Origin: UBA7803 sp041395905
GTDB lineage: Bacteria; Pseudomonadota; Gammaproteobacteria; Pseudomonadales; Azotimanducaceae
Reading direction: 5' to 3'
Length of the DNA stretch: 64,000 bases
Assembly: GCA_041395905.1 (NCBI GenBank)
Contig: JAWKZP010000011.1
Location: 1 to 64,000, forward strand
The first letter of the stretch is position 1. Each line of letters starts with the position of its first letter. Positions 43,108 through 51,055 of this stretch are shown piece by piece. The position numbers and the translations under genes were made by a program. Below the pieces are notes generated by a model. The model saw only the letters and a list, made by a program, of their open reading frames with translations. It was not told the origin of the DNA and searched no databases.

Positions 43108-43905
43108 ATGGCGCTCGTCGACTACGAGACCCGCGGCCACGTCGCCGTCATCACCCTCAACCGCCCGGACGCCCGCAACGCGATCAATCCGGAAGTTGCC
43201 GTACGCCTCGCCGACGCCTGGGAGGAAGTGAGAAGCAACGACAGGGTGCGGGTCGCGGTGCTCACCGGCACCGGCAGCGCCTTCTGCGCAGGCGCCGATC
43301 TCGGCCAGCTGATACCCATGATCTCCGGCGCGCGCAAACCCGAGAACGAGTGGGACGAGCGCGTCGCCGCCGAGCCCGGCATCACTTCGCGGGCGCTGCT
43401 GCGCAACTTCGATACCGAGAAGCCCGTGATCGCTGCCATCAACGGCCACGCCATCGCCGGCGGCATGGAGATCGTGCAGGGCACCGACATCCGCGTGGCC
43501 GCCCCGGCTGCGCGGTTCGGCGTGCAGGAGGTCAAGTGGGCCATCTTCCCCGCCGGGGGCTCCACGGTACGCCTGCCGGTGCAGCTGCCCTATGCCAAGG
43601 CCATGGAGCTGCTGCTCACGGGCGACCTGATCAGCGCCGACGAAGCTCTGCAGCTGGGATTTCTCAACTACGTCAGCGACGATTTCCTCGGCAAGGCGAT
43701 GGAGATTGCAGAGAAGATCGCAGGCAACGGTCCGCTGGCGGTGAAGGCAATCCGCCGTTCGGTGAAGGAGTGCCTGGGCAAGCCCGAGCAGGAGGCGATG
43801 AAGATAGAAAGCCGCATTTCCGGCCCGGTGTTTCAGACCGAGGACGCCAGGGAAGGACCAAAGGCGTTCATGGAGAAGCGCAAGCCCGAGTACAAGGGCC
43901 GGTGA
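43108..43905 (+). CDS. crotonase-fold enoyl-CoA hydratase/isomerase
   Basis: 265-residue crotonase family protein. The CoA-binding and oxyanion loop is in GSAFCAGADL, and the second oxyanion loop in GHAIAGGMEIVQGTDIR. It likely hydrates or isomerises a 2-enoyl-CoA in fatty acid or aromatic degradation; exact substrate unknown. The ATG at 43108 has a perfect AGGAGG five bases ahead, so the very long upstream open frame is not coding. Confidence 0.9.
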   Translation: MALVDYETRGHVAVITLNRPDARNAINPEVAVRLADAWEEVRSNDRVRVAVLTGTGSAFCAGADLGQLIPMISGARKPENEWDERVAAEPGITSRALLRNFDTEKPVIAAINGHAIAGGMEIVQGTDIRVAAPAARFGVQEVKWAIFPAGGSTVRLPVQLPYAKAMELLLTGDLISADEALQLGFLNYVSDDFLGKAMEIAEKIAGNGPLAVKAIRRSVKECLGKPEQEAMKIESRISGPVFQTEDAREGPKAFMEKRKPEYKGR

Positions 43906-43921
43906 CCGGAGATCCAGCCAT

Positions 43922-44410
43922 ATGCCGCCCGCCAGGCTGCGCGACGCGCGCCCCCAGGATGCCGCCGCTTTAAGCGATCTCGCCTTCCGGGCCAAGGCCC
44001 ACTGGGGCTACGACGACGCCTTCATGGCAGCCTGCCGGGCGGAGTTGACCTACGCCCCCGCGGACATCGACAGGGCGAAATTCCGCGTCGCGGAAATTGG
44101 CGGGGAGATCGCAGGCTTCTATGCCCTGGCGGCGAACCCCGACACCTTCGGCACCGATGCGCTGGAGCTGGATGCGCTGTTCGTCGCGCCGGACGCCATC
44201 GGCCGCGGCATCGGCGCGACGCTCATGCGCGCAGCCATCGAGCAGGCAAGTGGGCTGGGCGCGCGTCGCCTGATGATCCAGGCCGATCCCAACGCCGCCG
44301 GGTTCTACGAGCACTGCGGTGCACGTCAGGTCGGCTCACTGGAATCGCTGAGCATTCCGGGGCGTCAGCTGCCGCTGCTGGAACTCGCGCTGGCAGCGCC
44401 AGATGACTAG
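43922..44410 (+). CDS. GNAT-family N-acetyltransferase
   Basis: 162-residue GNAT protein. Motif A is LFVAPDAIGRGIGATLMRAAI, with the GRGIGA acetyl-CoA pyrophosphate loop, and motif B-like GFYEHCGARQVG. Substrate unknown. It starts 17 bases after the enoyl-CoA hydratase gene and overlaps the MBL hydrolase start by eight bases, so the three are probably one operon. Confidence 0.87.
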   Translation: MPPARLRDARPQDAAALSDLAFRAKAHWGYDDAFMAACRAELTYAPADIDRAKFRVAEIGGEIAGFYALAANPDTFGTDALELDALFVAPDAIGRGIGATLMRAAIEQASGLGARRLMIQADPNAAGFYEHCGARQVGSLESLSIPGRQLPLLELALAAPDD

Positions 44411-45353
44411 GTGGCTGCTGCTGGCTGCTGCCCTGCTGGGTCTGCTGTTCTGGGCCTACGCTGATCGGCGCGAGCTGTTCATGCGCGGCATGCAGCTGTC
44501 GAGGTCCGGTGCGGTGCCGCCGTTGCTGCCGCCGGAGCCGGAAAATGCCGGTACCCGCTGGGTGGACGACTACTTCCTGATCGAGCAGGTCGCCGCCGAT
44601 ACCTGGGCCATCGGCGAGCCACGCTATGCCCAGATGAACTTCAACTACCTTATCGTGGGCAGTCAGCGGGCGCTGCTGTTCGACGCCGGACCCGGGGTAC
44701 GCGACGTGCGCGCGGTGGCGGAGTCGCTGACCGACCGGCCCATCGTGTTTCTGCCTTCGCACTTTCACTACGACCATGTCGGCAACGGCATCTCGTTCAG
44801 CGAGATCGCGGTGGTGGACCTGCCCTACGTACGTGCCCGCGCCCGGGGCGATGCGCTGACCCTGACCCCCATGGAACATCTGGGCGCCGCCGAAGGATTC
44901 GATCCGCCCACCTGGAAAGTGAGCCACTGGTGGGCGCCGGGCACCGAGATCGACCTGGGCGGCCGATCGCTATGGCTGTTGTACACGCCGGGCCACACGA
45001 CGGATTCCGTGTCGCTGTGGGACCGGAGCAACGGCCTGGTGTTCAGCGGCGACTATCTCTACCCGGGCAACCTGTACGCGTTTCTGCCGAACTCCAGCGT
45101 CGGCGACTACGCGCGCACCGCCGCATCGCTGCTGCGCGAGCTGCCGGCGAGCACGCACTTTCTCGGTGCCCACCGGCTCGCGGCGCCCGGTCCGCCGACG
45201 CTGCAGTGGCAGGATCTGCTGGATCTGCGGGATGGCCTGGAAGGCGTACGTCGGCGCGAGATTCCCGGCACCGGCACCTATCCGCAGAGCTTCCCGATCA
45301 ACGAGCACCTGACACTGCTGGCCGAGCCGCGCTGGCTGCAGAACTGGGACTGA
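44403..45353 (+). CDS. MBL-fold metallo-hydrolase
   Basis: 316-residue protein with a hydrophobic N-terminal segment (WLLLAAALLGLLFWAYA), a likely anchor or signal. Metal motifs are HFHYDHVG (HxHxDH), the His in TPGHTTDS, and the Asp in FSGDYLY. This is a class B/glyoxalase II-like hydrolase; substrate not predicted. The end of its frame is followed 13 bases later by the convergent SDR gene. Confidence 0.86.
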   Translation: MTRWLLLAAALLGLLFWAYADRRELFMRGMQLSRSGAVPPLLPPEPENAGTRWVDDYFLIEQVAADTWAIGEPRYAQMNFNYLIVGSQRALLFDAGPGVRDVRAVAESLTDRPIVFLPSHFHYDHVGNGISFSEIAVVDLPYVRARARGDALTLTPMEHLGAAEGFDPPTWKVSHWWAPGTEIDLGGRSLWLLYTPGHTTDSVSLWDRSNGLVFSGDYLYPGNLYAFLPNSSVGDYARTAASLLRELPASTHFLGAHRLAAPGPPTLQWQDLLDLRDGLEGVRRREIPGTGTYPQSFPINEHLTLLAEPRWLQNWD

Positions 45354-45365
45354 ACCCGCCCCGGG

Positions 45366-46130
45366 TCAGCGCGGTGCGAATCGCTGACCCGCGTCTACCC
45401 GCACCGTGGAGCCGTTCATCATGGCGCTCTCGAATATGGCGATGGCCATGATGGCGTACTCGTCCGGGCGCCCCATACGGCGCGGAAACGCCGCATCCTT
45501 GGTGAGCTGAACCGCACCGGCTTCGGGTATACCGCGGGTGAGGCCGGTATCGAACAGGCTCGGAGCGATGGTCATGACGCGGATGCCCAGCGCGCCGAGA
45601 TCGCGTGCCATGGTCAGGGTCATGCCGGCAATCCCCGCCTTTGCTGCCGTGTATGCCACCTGGCCGATCTGCCCCTCGAAGGCGGCGATCGAGGCCGTGT
45701 TGATCATTACCCCGCGCTCGCCGTCGGCATTGGGTTCGTTGCCGCTCATGTGCCTGGCGACGATGCGGTTGATGTTGAACGAGGCAATCAGGTTCAGATC
45801 GATGATGCGTTGAAAGTCTTCCAGCGGGTGCATGTCGCCCTCGCGGGAAAGCGTCCGTCTGGCCACGCCCCCGCCCGCGGTATTGACCATGAAGTGCACG
45901 CCGCCCAGCGCCTGCACCGCTTCCGCGATGACCTGCTCCATACCCGCGTGGTCCATGACGTTGCAGGGATGAAACGTGCCGCCCAGACCGGCGGCCACGC
46001 TCGCGCCGTCGGAGCGCTCCAGGTCGAGTATCGCGACCTTGCCGCCCCCCGCCACGAACCGCTCTGCGGTCGCGCGGCACATGCCCGATGCACCGCCCAC
46101 CATGATGGCCCTGCTGCCCTCGATCTGCAT
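45366..46130 (-). CDS. short-chain dehydrogenase/reductase (3-hydroxyacyl-CoA dehydrogenase-like)
   Basis: 254-residue Rossmann-fold oxidoreductase. The cofactor motif GGASGMC (12-18) deviates from TGxxxGxG, with Cys at the last Gly. Active-site residues are S147, Y160 and K164 (YTAAK). The pattern resembles HSD17B10-like hydroxyacyl-CoA dehydrogenases, which would fit the nearby enoyl-CoA hydratase in one beta-oxidation-type pathway. The ATG at 46130 has GGGAG five bases ahead. Confidence 0.86.
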   Translation of the reverse strand: MQIEGSRAIMVGGASGMCRATAERFVAGGGKVAILDLERSDGASVAAGLGGTFHPCNVMDHAGMEQVIAEAVQALGGVHFMVNTAGGGVARRTLSREGDMHPLEDFQRIIDLNLIASFNINRIVARHMSGNEPNADGERGVMINTASIAAFEGQIGQVAYTAAKAGIAGMTLTMARDLGALGIRVMTIAPSLFDTGLTRGIPEAGAVQLTKDAAFPRRMGRPDEYAIMAIAIFESAMMNGSTVRVDAGQRFAPR

Positions 46131-46273
46131 GTCTGCTCCCTCTTCTGCCCGTGAATGCCGTCGCGCACCATGATAGCGGCACCGGGAGCGACGCGACACG
46201 CGCCGCCGTTCAGGCTCCGTGCCGGCGCCGCTGAGGTATAGTCGCGCGTTTCGCGATCACGATCGACCCAACC

Positions 46274-47473
46274 ATGCGCTGGCTGCTGCTGCTCGGCCTC
46301 TGGCTGTGCTACTTCTCTTTCGGGGCCATCATCGCGTCCCTGGCGCCGTTGGTGCCCGTGATTCAGGCCGACCTCGAGCTTTCGCACGCCGCCATGGGCA
46401 GCATCATGGGCGCCTGGCAGCTGGTCTACATCGTCGCGGCCATACCCGGGGGCATGCTGCTGGACCGGCTCGGCGCGCGCGCGGCGCTCCTCGCGGGCGT
46501 AGCGCTGGTCGCGGCGTCCGCGCTCGGACGCGCTTTTGCCGTGGACTACTGGTCCATGCTGCTCGCGGTCATGCTGTTCGGTGCAGGCGGGCCGATCATC
46601 TCTTCAGGAGCACCCAAGCTGGTGACCGAGATCTTCGAGGGCAGCAGCCGCGGCCTCGCCATGGGCATCTACATGACCGGACCGACCCTCGGTGGCGTCG
46701 CGGCCCTGACGCTCACACACCCCGTGCTGATGCCGCTGCTGCACGGCGACTGGCGCGCGGTGCTGCTGGTCTGGGCATTGCTGGCGGTGCTGGCCGGCGC
46801 CGTCTGGTGGGCGATCGCCACCTACGCGGCACGGCGGCTGCCGGGCTTCGACCAGTCGCGCGAGTCGGTGTCGGCGACCCAGGGGAGCGCGCCGATCCGG
46901 TCGATCCTGCAGCTGGGATCGGTACGGCTGGTACTGGCCATGAGCGTCGGCGTGTTCCTGATCAATCACGGCCTGAGCAACTGGCTGCCGGAGATGCTAC
47001 GCACCGGCGGCATGAGTGCCACGGCAGCCGGCAACTGGGCCGCGCTGCCCATGCTCGTCGGCGCCATCGGATCGCTGATCATTCCGCGCCTGGCCACGCC
47101 GTCCAGGCGCTTCCGGATCCTGACGCTGCTGTGTCTCTCCACCGCGGTGGCCAGCGCCGCGCTGACCGTGGTGAACCCGGCCGTTCTCTCGGTCGCCCTG
47201 GTTCTGCAGGGTCTGGTGCGGGCATCGCTGATGACCGTGCTGATCCTCACGCTCATGGAGCTGCCGGGTCTCGACCCCCGTCATGCGGGCACGGCGAGCG
47301 GCCTGTTCTTCTCCGCCGCTCAGGTCGGGGGTGTGCTCGGTCCTGTGGGCCTGGGCTGGTTGTACGACCTGACGGGCAGCTTCGATCCCGGGCTCTACGC
47401 GCTCACCGCCGTCGCCGTCGCGATGCTGCTCGGAACGTTGCGGCTCGGCGCCCAGGTGCGCAACGCCGCGTAG
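46274..47473 (+). CDS. MFS transporter (CynX/NimT-like)
   Basis: 399-residue transporter with 12 helices. GMLLDRLGARAALLAG is the MFS A-motif loop, and the length and N-terminal SLAPLVPVIQADLELS fit the CynX/NimT group of small anion carriers. Substrate unknown. Convergent with the MATE gene, seven bases apart. A TATAGT element at 46237-46242 could be its -10. Confidence 0.85.
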   Translation: MRWLLLLGLWLCYFSFGAIIASLAPLVPVIQADLELSHAAMGSIMGAWQLVYIVAAIPGGMLLDRLGARAALLAGVALVAASALGRAFAVDYWSMLLAVMLFGAGGPIISSGAPKLVTEIFEGSSRGLAMGIYMTGPTLGGVAALTLTHPVLMPLLHGDWRAVLLVWALLAVLAGAVWWAIATYAARRLPGFDQSRESVSATQGSAPIRSILQLGSVRLVLAMSVGVFLINHGLSNWLPEMLRTGGMSATAAGNWAALPMLVGAIGSLIIPRLATPSRRFRILTLLCLSTAVASAALTVVNPAVLSVALVLQGLVRASLMTVLILTLMELPGLDPRHAGTASGLFFSAAQVGGVLGPVGLGWLYDLTGSFDPGLYALTAVAVAMLLGTLRLGAQVRNAA

Positions 47474-47479
47474 CGGTCG

Positions 47480-48829
47480 TCACCACAGTCGCACGGCCGC
47501 CCAGCGCCGCTGGCGCCAGAGCGTGGTGAGGACCACGGCATTGAGCGCGCGGAAGGCGAACTGGTGCACCAGCCAGACACCGAGAAGCCCGAACCCAAGG
47601 TGCACGCCCGCGAGATAGGCGCCCGGCAGCAGCACCAGGTACTGGGTCGCCAGGTTCACGTACAGCACGCGCTTCACGTCCCCGGCTCCATACAGCAGGC
47701 TCGCGAACAGGTAACCGAGCCCATTGATGCCGATCATGAGGCCGAGCACCCGGCACGGCCACACGGCAACGGCCAGGGCACCGGCATCATGGATGAACAG
47801 CGCCAGTATCCACTCGGGAGCGACCCAGAACGGCACCCCGAGCAGGATCATGGCGAGCGTGCCGACCCGTACCACGTCCCAGGCCCAGCGGTCTGCGGCG
47901 TCCGGGTCCCCTGCGCCCATGGCCTGCCCTACCAGCGTGGCGCCGGCCATGCCCAGGCCCCAGGCAGGCAGACCCACCGCGCCCACCAGGTTCACCAGAA
48001 CCGTGTAGCCGGCCACTTCCACCGTGCCGATGAGCGCGACGATGCGGAACATGAGCGTCAGCGCCAGGTTCTCCAGAAACTGCTGGGACCCGGCCGGCAC
48101 CAGCAGGCGCAGTACGATCCGCGATTGGCTCCGCGTCGGCCCGCGCAAGAAGCCGGGCGCGTGGCGCCACGCGCTCGCGGCATGGTAGAGCGATCCGGCC
48201 AGCGCCGCGGCGCAGGTGGACATGCCCGCGCCTTCGACCCCGTACGCGGGCACCGCTCCCCAGCCGAACATCAGCATGTAGTTGAGCGGCAGCTTGACCA
48301 CCGCCTGCAGCAGCACGACGCGCAGATACAGCCGGGGCCGGTCGGTGGCGTTCCAGAAGCCCATGAAGGCGTTGTTCAGGGTCAGGAACACGCCCGCGGC
48401 GAACGACCAGCGCAGATACGGCGACCCGACCGCCGTCACTGCCGGGTCGTCGTTCATGAGCTGCAGCAGCCCGGTGGCATAGGACCCGAGCACCACCGCG
48501 CCCAGGGGCGCGGCAATCAGCACGATCAACAGCGCCGAGCGCAGAAAACGTTCCACGTCCTCGCAATGCGCCTCACCGCGGGCGCTCTGCTCGCCCACCA
48601 GTCGTGCGGTGCTCGCCTGCACCGCTACGGTGACCCCGCCGAACAGCGACAGGTACGAGAAGGTGACGAAGACGCAGATGCCCACTGCAGCCAGAGCGGT
48701 GGTCCCCAGATAGCCGACGAACACCACGTCCATCAGCTCCAGCAGGGTGTAAGTGGACATGCCGCCCATGATCGGCAGCCCGAGACGCAGAATGCGGCCT
48801 GAGCGATCAGCGTCCGGTAACAGCCTCAT
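47480..48829 (-). CDS. MATE-family multidrug efflux transporter
   Basis: About 449-residue antiporter with 12 helices (GLPIMGGMSTYTLLELMDVVFVGYLG near the start is the usual MATE opening). It likely exports cationic compounds with Na+ or H+ influx. Start is uncertain: the ATG at 48829 begins next to helix 1; an upstream ATG at 48907 would add 26 residues. Neither has a strong Shine-Dalgarno. Confidence 0.87.
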   Translation of the reverse strand: MRLLPDADRSGRILRLGLPIMGGMSTYTLLELMDVVFVGYLGTTALAAVGICVFVTFSYLSLFGGVTVAVQASTARLVGEQSARGEAHCEDVERFLRSALLIVLIAAPLGAVVLGSYATGLLQLMNDDPAVTAVGSPYLRWSFAAGVFLTLNNAFMGFWNATDRPRLYLRVVLLQAVVKLPLNYMLMFGWGAVPAYGVEGAGMSTCAAALAGSLYHAASAWRHAPGFLRGPTRSQSRIVLRLLVPAGSQQFLENLALTLMFRIVALIGTVEVAGYTVLVNLVGAVGLPAWGLGMAGATLVGQAMGAGDPDAADRWAWDVVRVGTLAMILLGVPFWVAPEWILALFIHDAGALAVAVWPCRVLGLMIGINGLGYLFASLLYGAGDVKRVLYVNLATQYLVLLPGAYLAGVHLGFGLLGVWLVHQFAFRALNAVVLTTLWRQRRWAAVRLW

Positions 48830-49002
48830 TGGCGTCGGCTCTGCGGTGTCGTAGCTGGTGGGAAGCCAAGGCTGCCAGGTTCCGGTTTCCGCGCCCAGTG
48901 AAATCATGGCCGCAGCGTGGGGTGCGGCGTCGCGGGCCGCGGGTTATCCGCCGCTGACGCCCGCGCGGCGCACCGGGCTGGCGAGTTGCAGCCACGCGGC
49001 GC

Positions 49003-49020
49003 ATCCCGCAAACGCGGGAT
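49003..49020. promoter_or_regulatory. 7-bp inverted repeat in a divergent promoter region
   Basis: ATCCCGC (49003-49009), AAAC, GCGGGAT (49014-49020) between the MATE gene and the autotransporter-type gene. Candidate operator; no regulator is adjacent. I see no other gene-like sequence in this 281-bp gap. Confidence 0.3.
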
Positions 49021-49110
49021 TGTCGACCATTGCGCGGGCCCCTTAGTCTGGCCATTCGCCGGGGTCGCGGACCCGGGTGTTGAGCCAACAGGCACCGCGC
49101 GGGGAAACGC

Positions 49111-50343
49111 ATGAACCACAAGCTTCCATTGGCACGGCTGGCAGGCGCGGCGCTGACCGCGCTGAGTTCGCTTCCGGCACTGGCCGCAAACCCTGCCCTG
49201 CAGGATCTGTTCTTTGCCGCCTGTGCGAACCCCACCGGCGCCCTTGCGGCGCGCTGCGCGGAAACCACCGATGCGCTCGGCGACCTCTCCGGCGACAGCG
49301 AGACGTCCCTGAATCCCAGCCAGACGCTATCCGCCAATCAGACTTCGCTGCGTTCGGCACTCGGCAACGCAGAGGATGCTCGCGGCCGCTACGAAGGCAT
49401 GCCCGCGGGCGAAGGCGTGCGCATCGAGATGGGCCGTTTCAGCCTGCTTGCCAGCTACGGACACACCTGGGAAGAACGTGACCGGGTTCAGGATGCCGAC
49501 AACGAACGCGGTTTCGAGGCCGACACCGACTCGGGGGCGGTCGGATTCGACTACCGCCTTTCGGAGACTTCGGTGCTCGGGCTCATGCTCAGCTACGAAT
49601 CGATGTCTCTGGATTTCGACGGCAACAATCCGGGCGTGAACTTCACTCCCGCGTCCAGCGCCGGCAGCATCGACTCCGACAACCTGGGCGTCACCGCTTT
49701 CGCGAGCATCGGCTTCGATGGCGGCGGATACCTGGATCTGAGCGCCGGCTATCGCAGCGGCGACACCCAGTACAAGCGGTTCAGCGTTTTCCAGGAATCA
49801 ACGCGCACCCTGCCGCAGACCAACTCGGTCACCGAGGGCAAGGCGGATACCACCGAGCTCTGGGCCAGCGCCAACCTGGGCTGGCAGATCCCGCTCGAGG
49901 CCTGGAACATCGGCGTCTACGGTGGGTTCACCTGCAGCAGCAGCGAGGTGGATGCCTACCGCGAGCAGGACCGCTCCGGCACCGGCCTGGCCATGGCATT
50001 CGCGGGAGCCGACCAGGATTCGTTCATCGGCACTCTGGGCGTGCGCGCGCAGCGCGCTCTGAGCACCAGAAGTGGCGTGCTCCTGCCTTACGTACGCATC
50101 GACTACAGCCACGAGTTCAAGGACGACCCCCTGTCCCTGCGCACGCGCTACCTGCTCGACGCCGACGGCAACACGCTCCGCCTGGCGAGCGACAAGCCTG
50201 ACACGGACTTTTTCATCGCCGCGCTGGGGCTCTCCGCCGTGCTGCCCAACGGCTGGATGCCGTTTATCGACCTGTCCTACTGGGGCGCCTATGAGGACCT
50301 GGATCGGGTCCGTCTCCAGGCAGGCCTGCGCAAGGAGCTGTAG
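49111..50343 (+). CDS. autotransporter-type outer-membrane beta-barrel protein without passenger
   Basis: 410-residue exported protein: signal peptide (KLPLARLAGAALTALSSLPALAA), a short linker (about 25-105, cysteines in CANP and RCAET), then a 12-strand autotransporter barrel (from about 110, LASYGHTWEERDR) to the end. There is no passenger domain, unlike classical type V secretion. Such barrel-only proteins occur in gammaproteobacteria; role unknown. It lies beside a frameshifted gene and the caspase cluster. Confidence 0.8.
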   Translation: MNHKLPLARLAGAALTALSSLPALAANPALQDLFFAACANPTGALAARCAETTDALGDLSGDSETSLNPSQTLSANQTSLRSALGNAEDARGRYEGMPAGEGVRIEMGRFSLLASYGHTWEERDRVQDADNERGFEADTDSGAVGFDYRLSETSVLGLMLSYESMSLDFDGNNPGVNFTPASSAGSIDSDNLGVTAFASIGFDGGGYLDLSAGYRSGDTQYKRFSVFQESTRTLPQTNSVTEGKADTTELWASANLGWQIPLEAWNIGVYGGFTCSSSEVDAYREQDRSGTGLAMAFAGADQDSFIGTLGVRAQRALSTRSGVLLPYVRIDYSHEFKDDPLSLRTRYLLDADGNTLRLASDKPDTDFFIAALGLSAVLPNGWMPFIDLSYWGAYEDLDRVRLQAGLRKEL

Positions 50344-50418
50344 CCCGGCCCGACGCCAACGGGGTCAGCCGCGCCCCGCCGATGCGCTTCCCAGGGACCA
50401 GCGCCGCCAGGCCGCGCG

Positions 50419-50885
50419 TCAGGGCGTGACCGGGTCGTCGTGACGGACCAGCCTGCTCTTGACTGCAGATTCGATCCGGGCGCTGGCGGACCCCCGACCG
50501 ATTCCGCCGCAGGAGGGCGCACCCCACGCGGGACGGGCCGCATGCAGCCACAACACCTGCCAGAGGCGCTCGCGGGCAACCAGCACGGGAGGCACAGGAA
50601 CGTAGCCGGCGTGCCAACCCGGATTCCTGTCGAAGTCGAAACCGCGCAGCTTGTAGTAGAAGTCGAGCGCACCCTGGGCCATGGACTCGGTGAACGCGAA
50701 CACAATGTCCTTGCCCCTGGCAGGATGACCGTCGGCGCCGCGCCGCCGACGCCGGGTACCTGGGAGGCGTAGGGATTTCGCACCGACGCGGCCGTGAATT
50801 TGCTGGGGACCTCTACCGCGTTGCCCGGATGAGCCCAGGACAATGGGAGCCAAAGCGCTGCGGCCTTCAAGGCCGCTCCACTCAT
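50419..50885 (-). pseudogene. frameshifted gene of unknown function
   Basis: Two minus-strand frames together look like one protein. The first (start ATG at 50885) gives a hydrophobic N terminus and ...RNPYASQVPGVGGAAPTVILPG. Near 50720 a single-base change shifts to the frame giving KDIVFAFTESMAQGALDFYYKLRGFDF...LVRHDDPVTP and a stop at 50419. The two halves join naturally at CCAGGGGCAAG. Family not recognised. The rest of the 712-bp stretch 50344-51055 has no gene I can support. Confidence 0.4.
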
Positions 50886-51055
50886 CCCGCTGCCCGCGGC
50901 AGCTCCAGGACGCCGAAGAACCAGAGCCCGTGATGCCATCCATTCCCCCTGTCATGGAACGCCGGGCGAAGTCTAGAAACAGTGCCCGCGGGGCCATATC
51001 CCCATTCGAGGGAGCCGGGTGGGGACGTCAGATCAGCCTCTGCCGGGCGGGCTGC

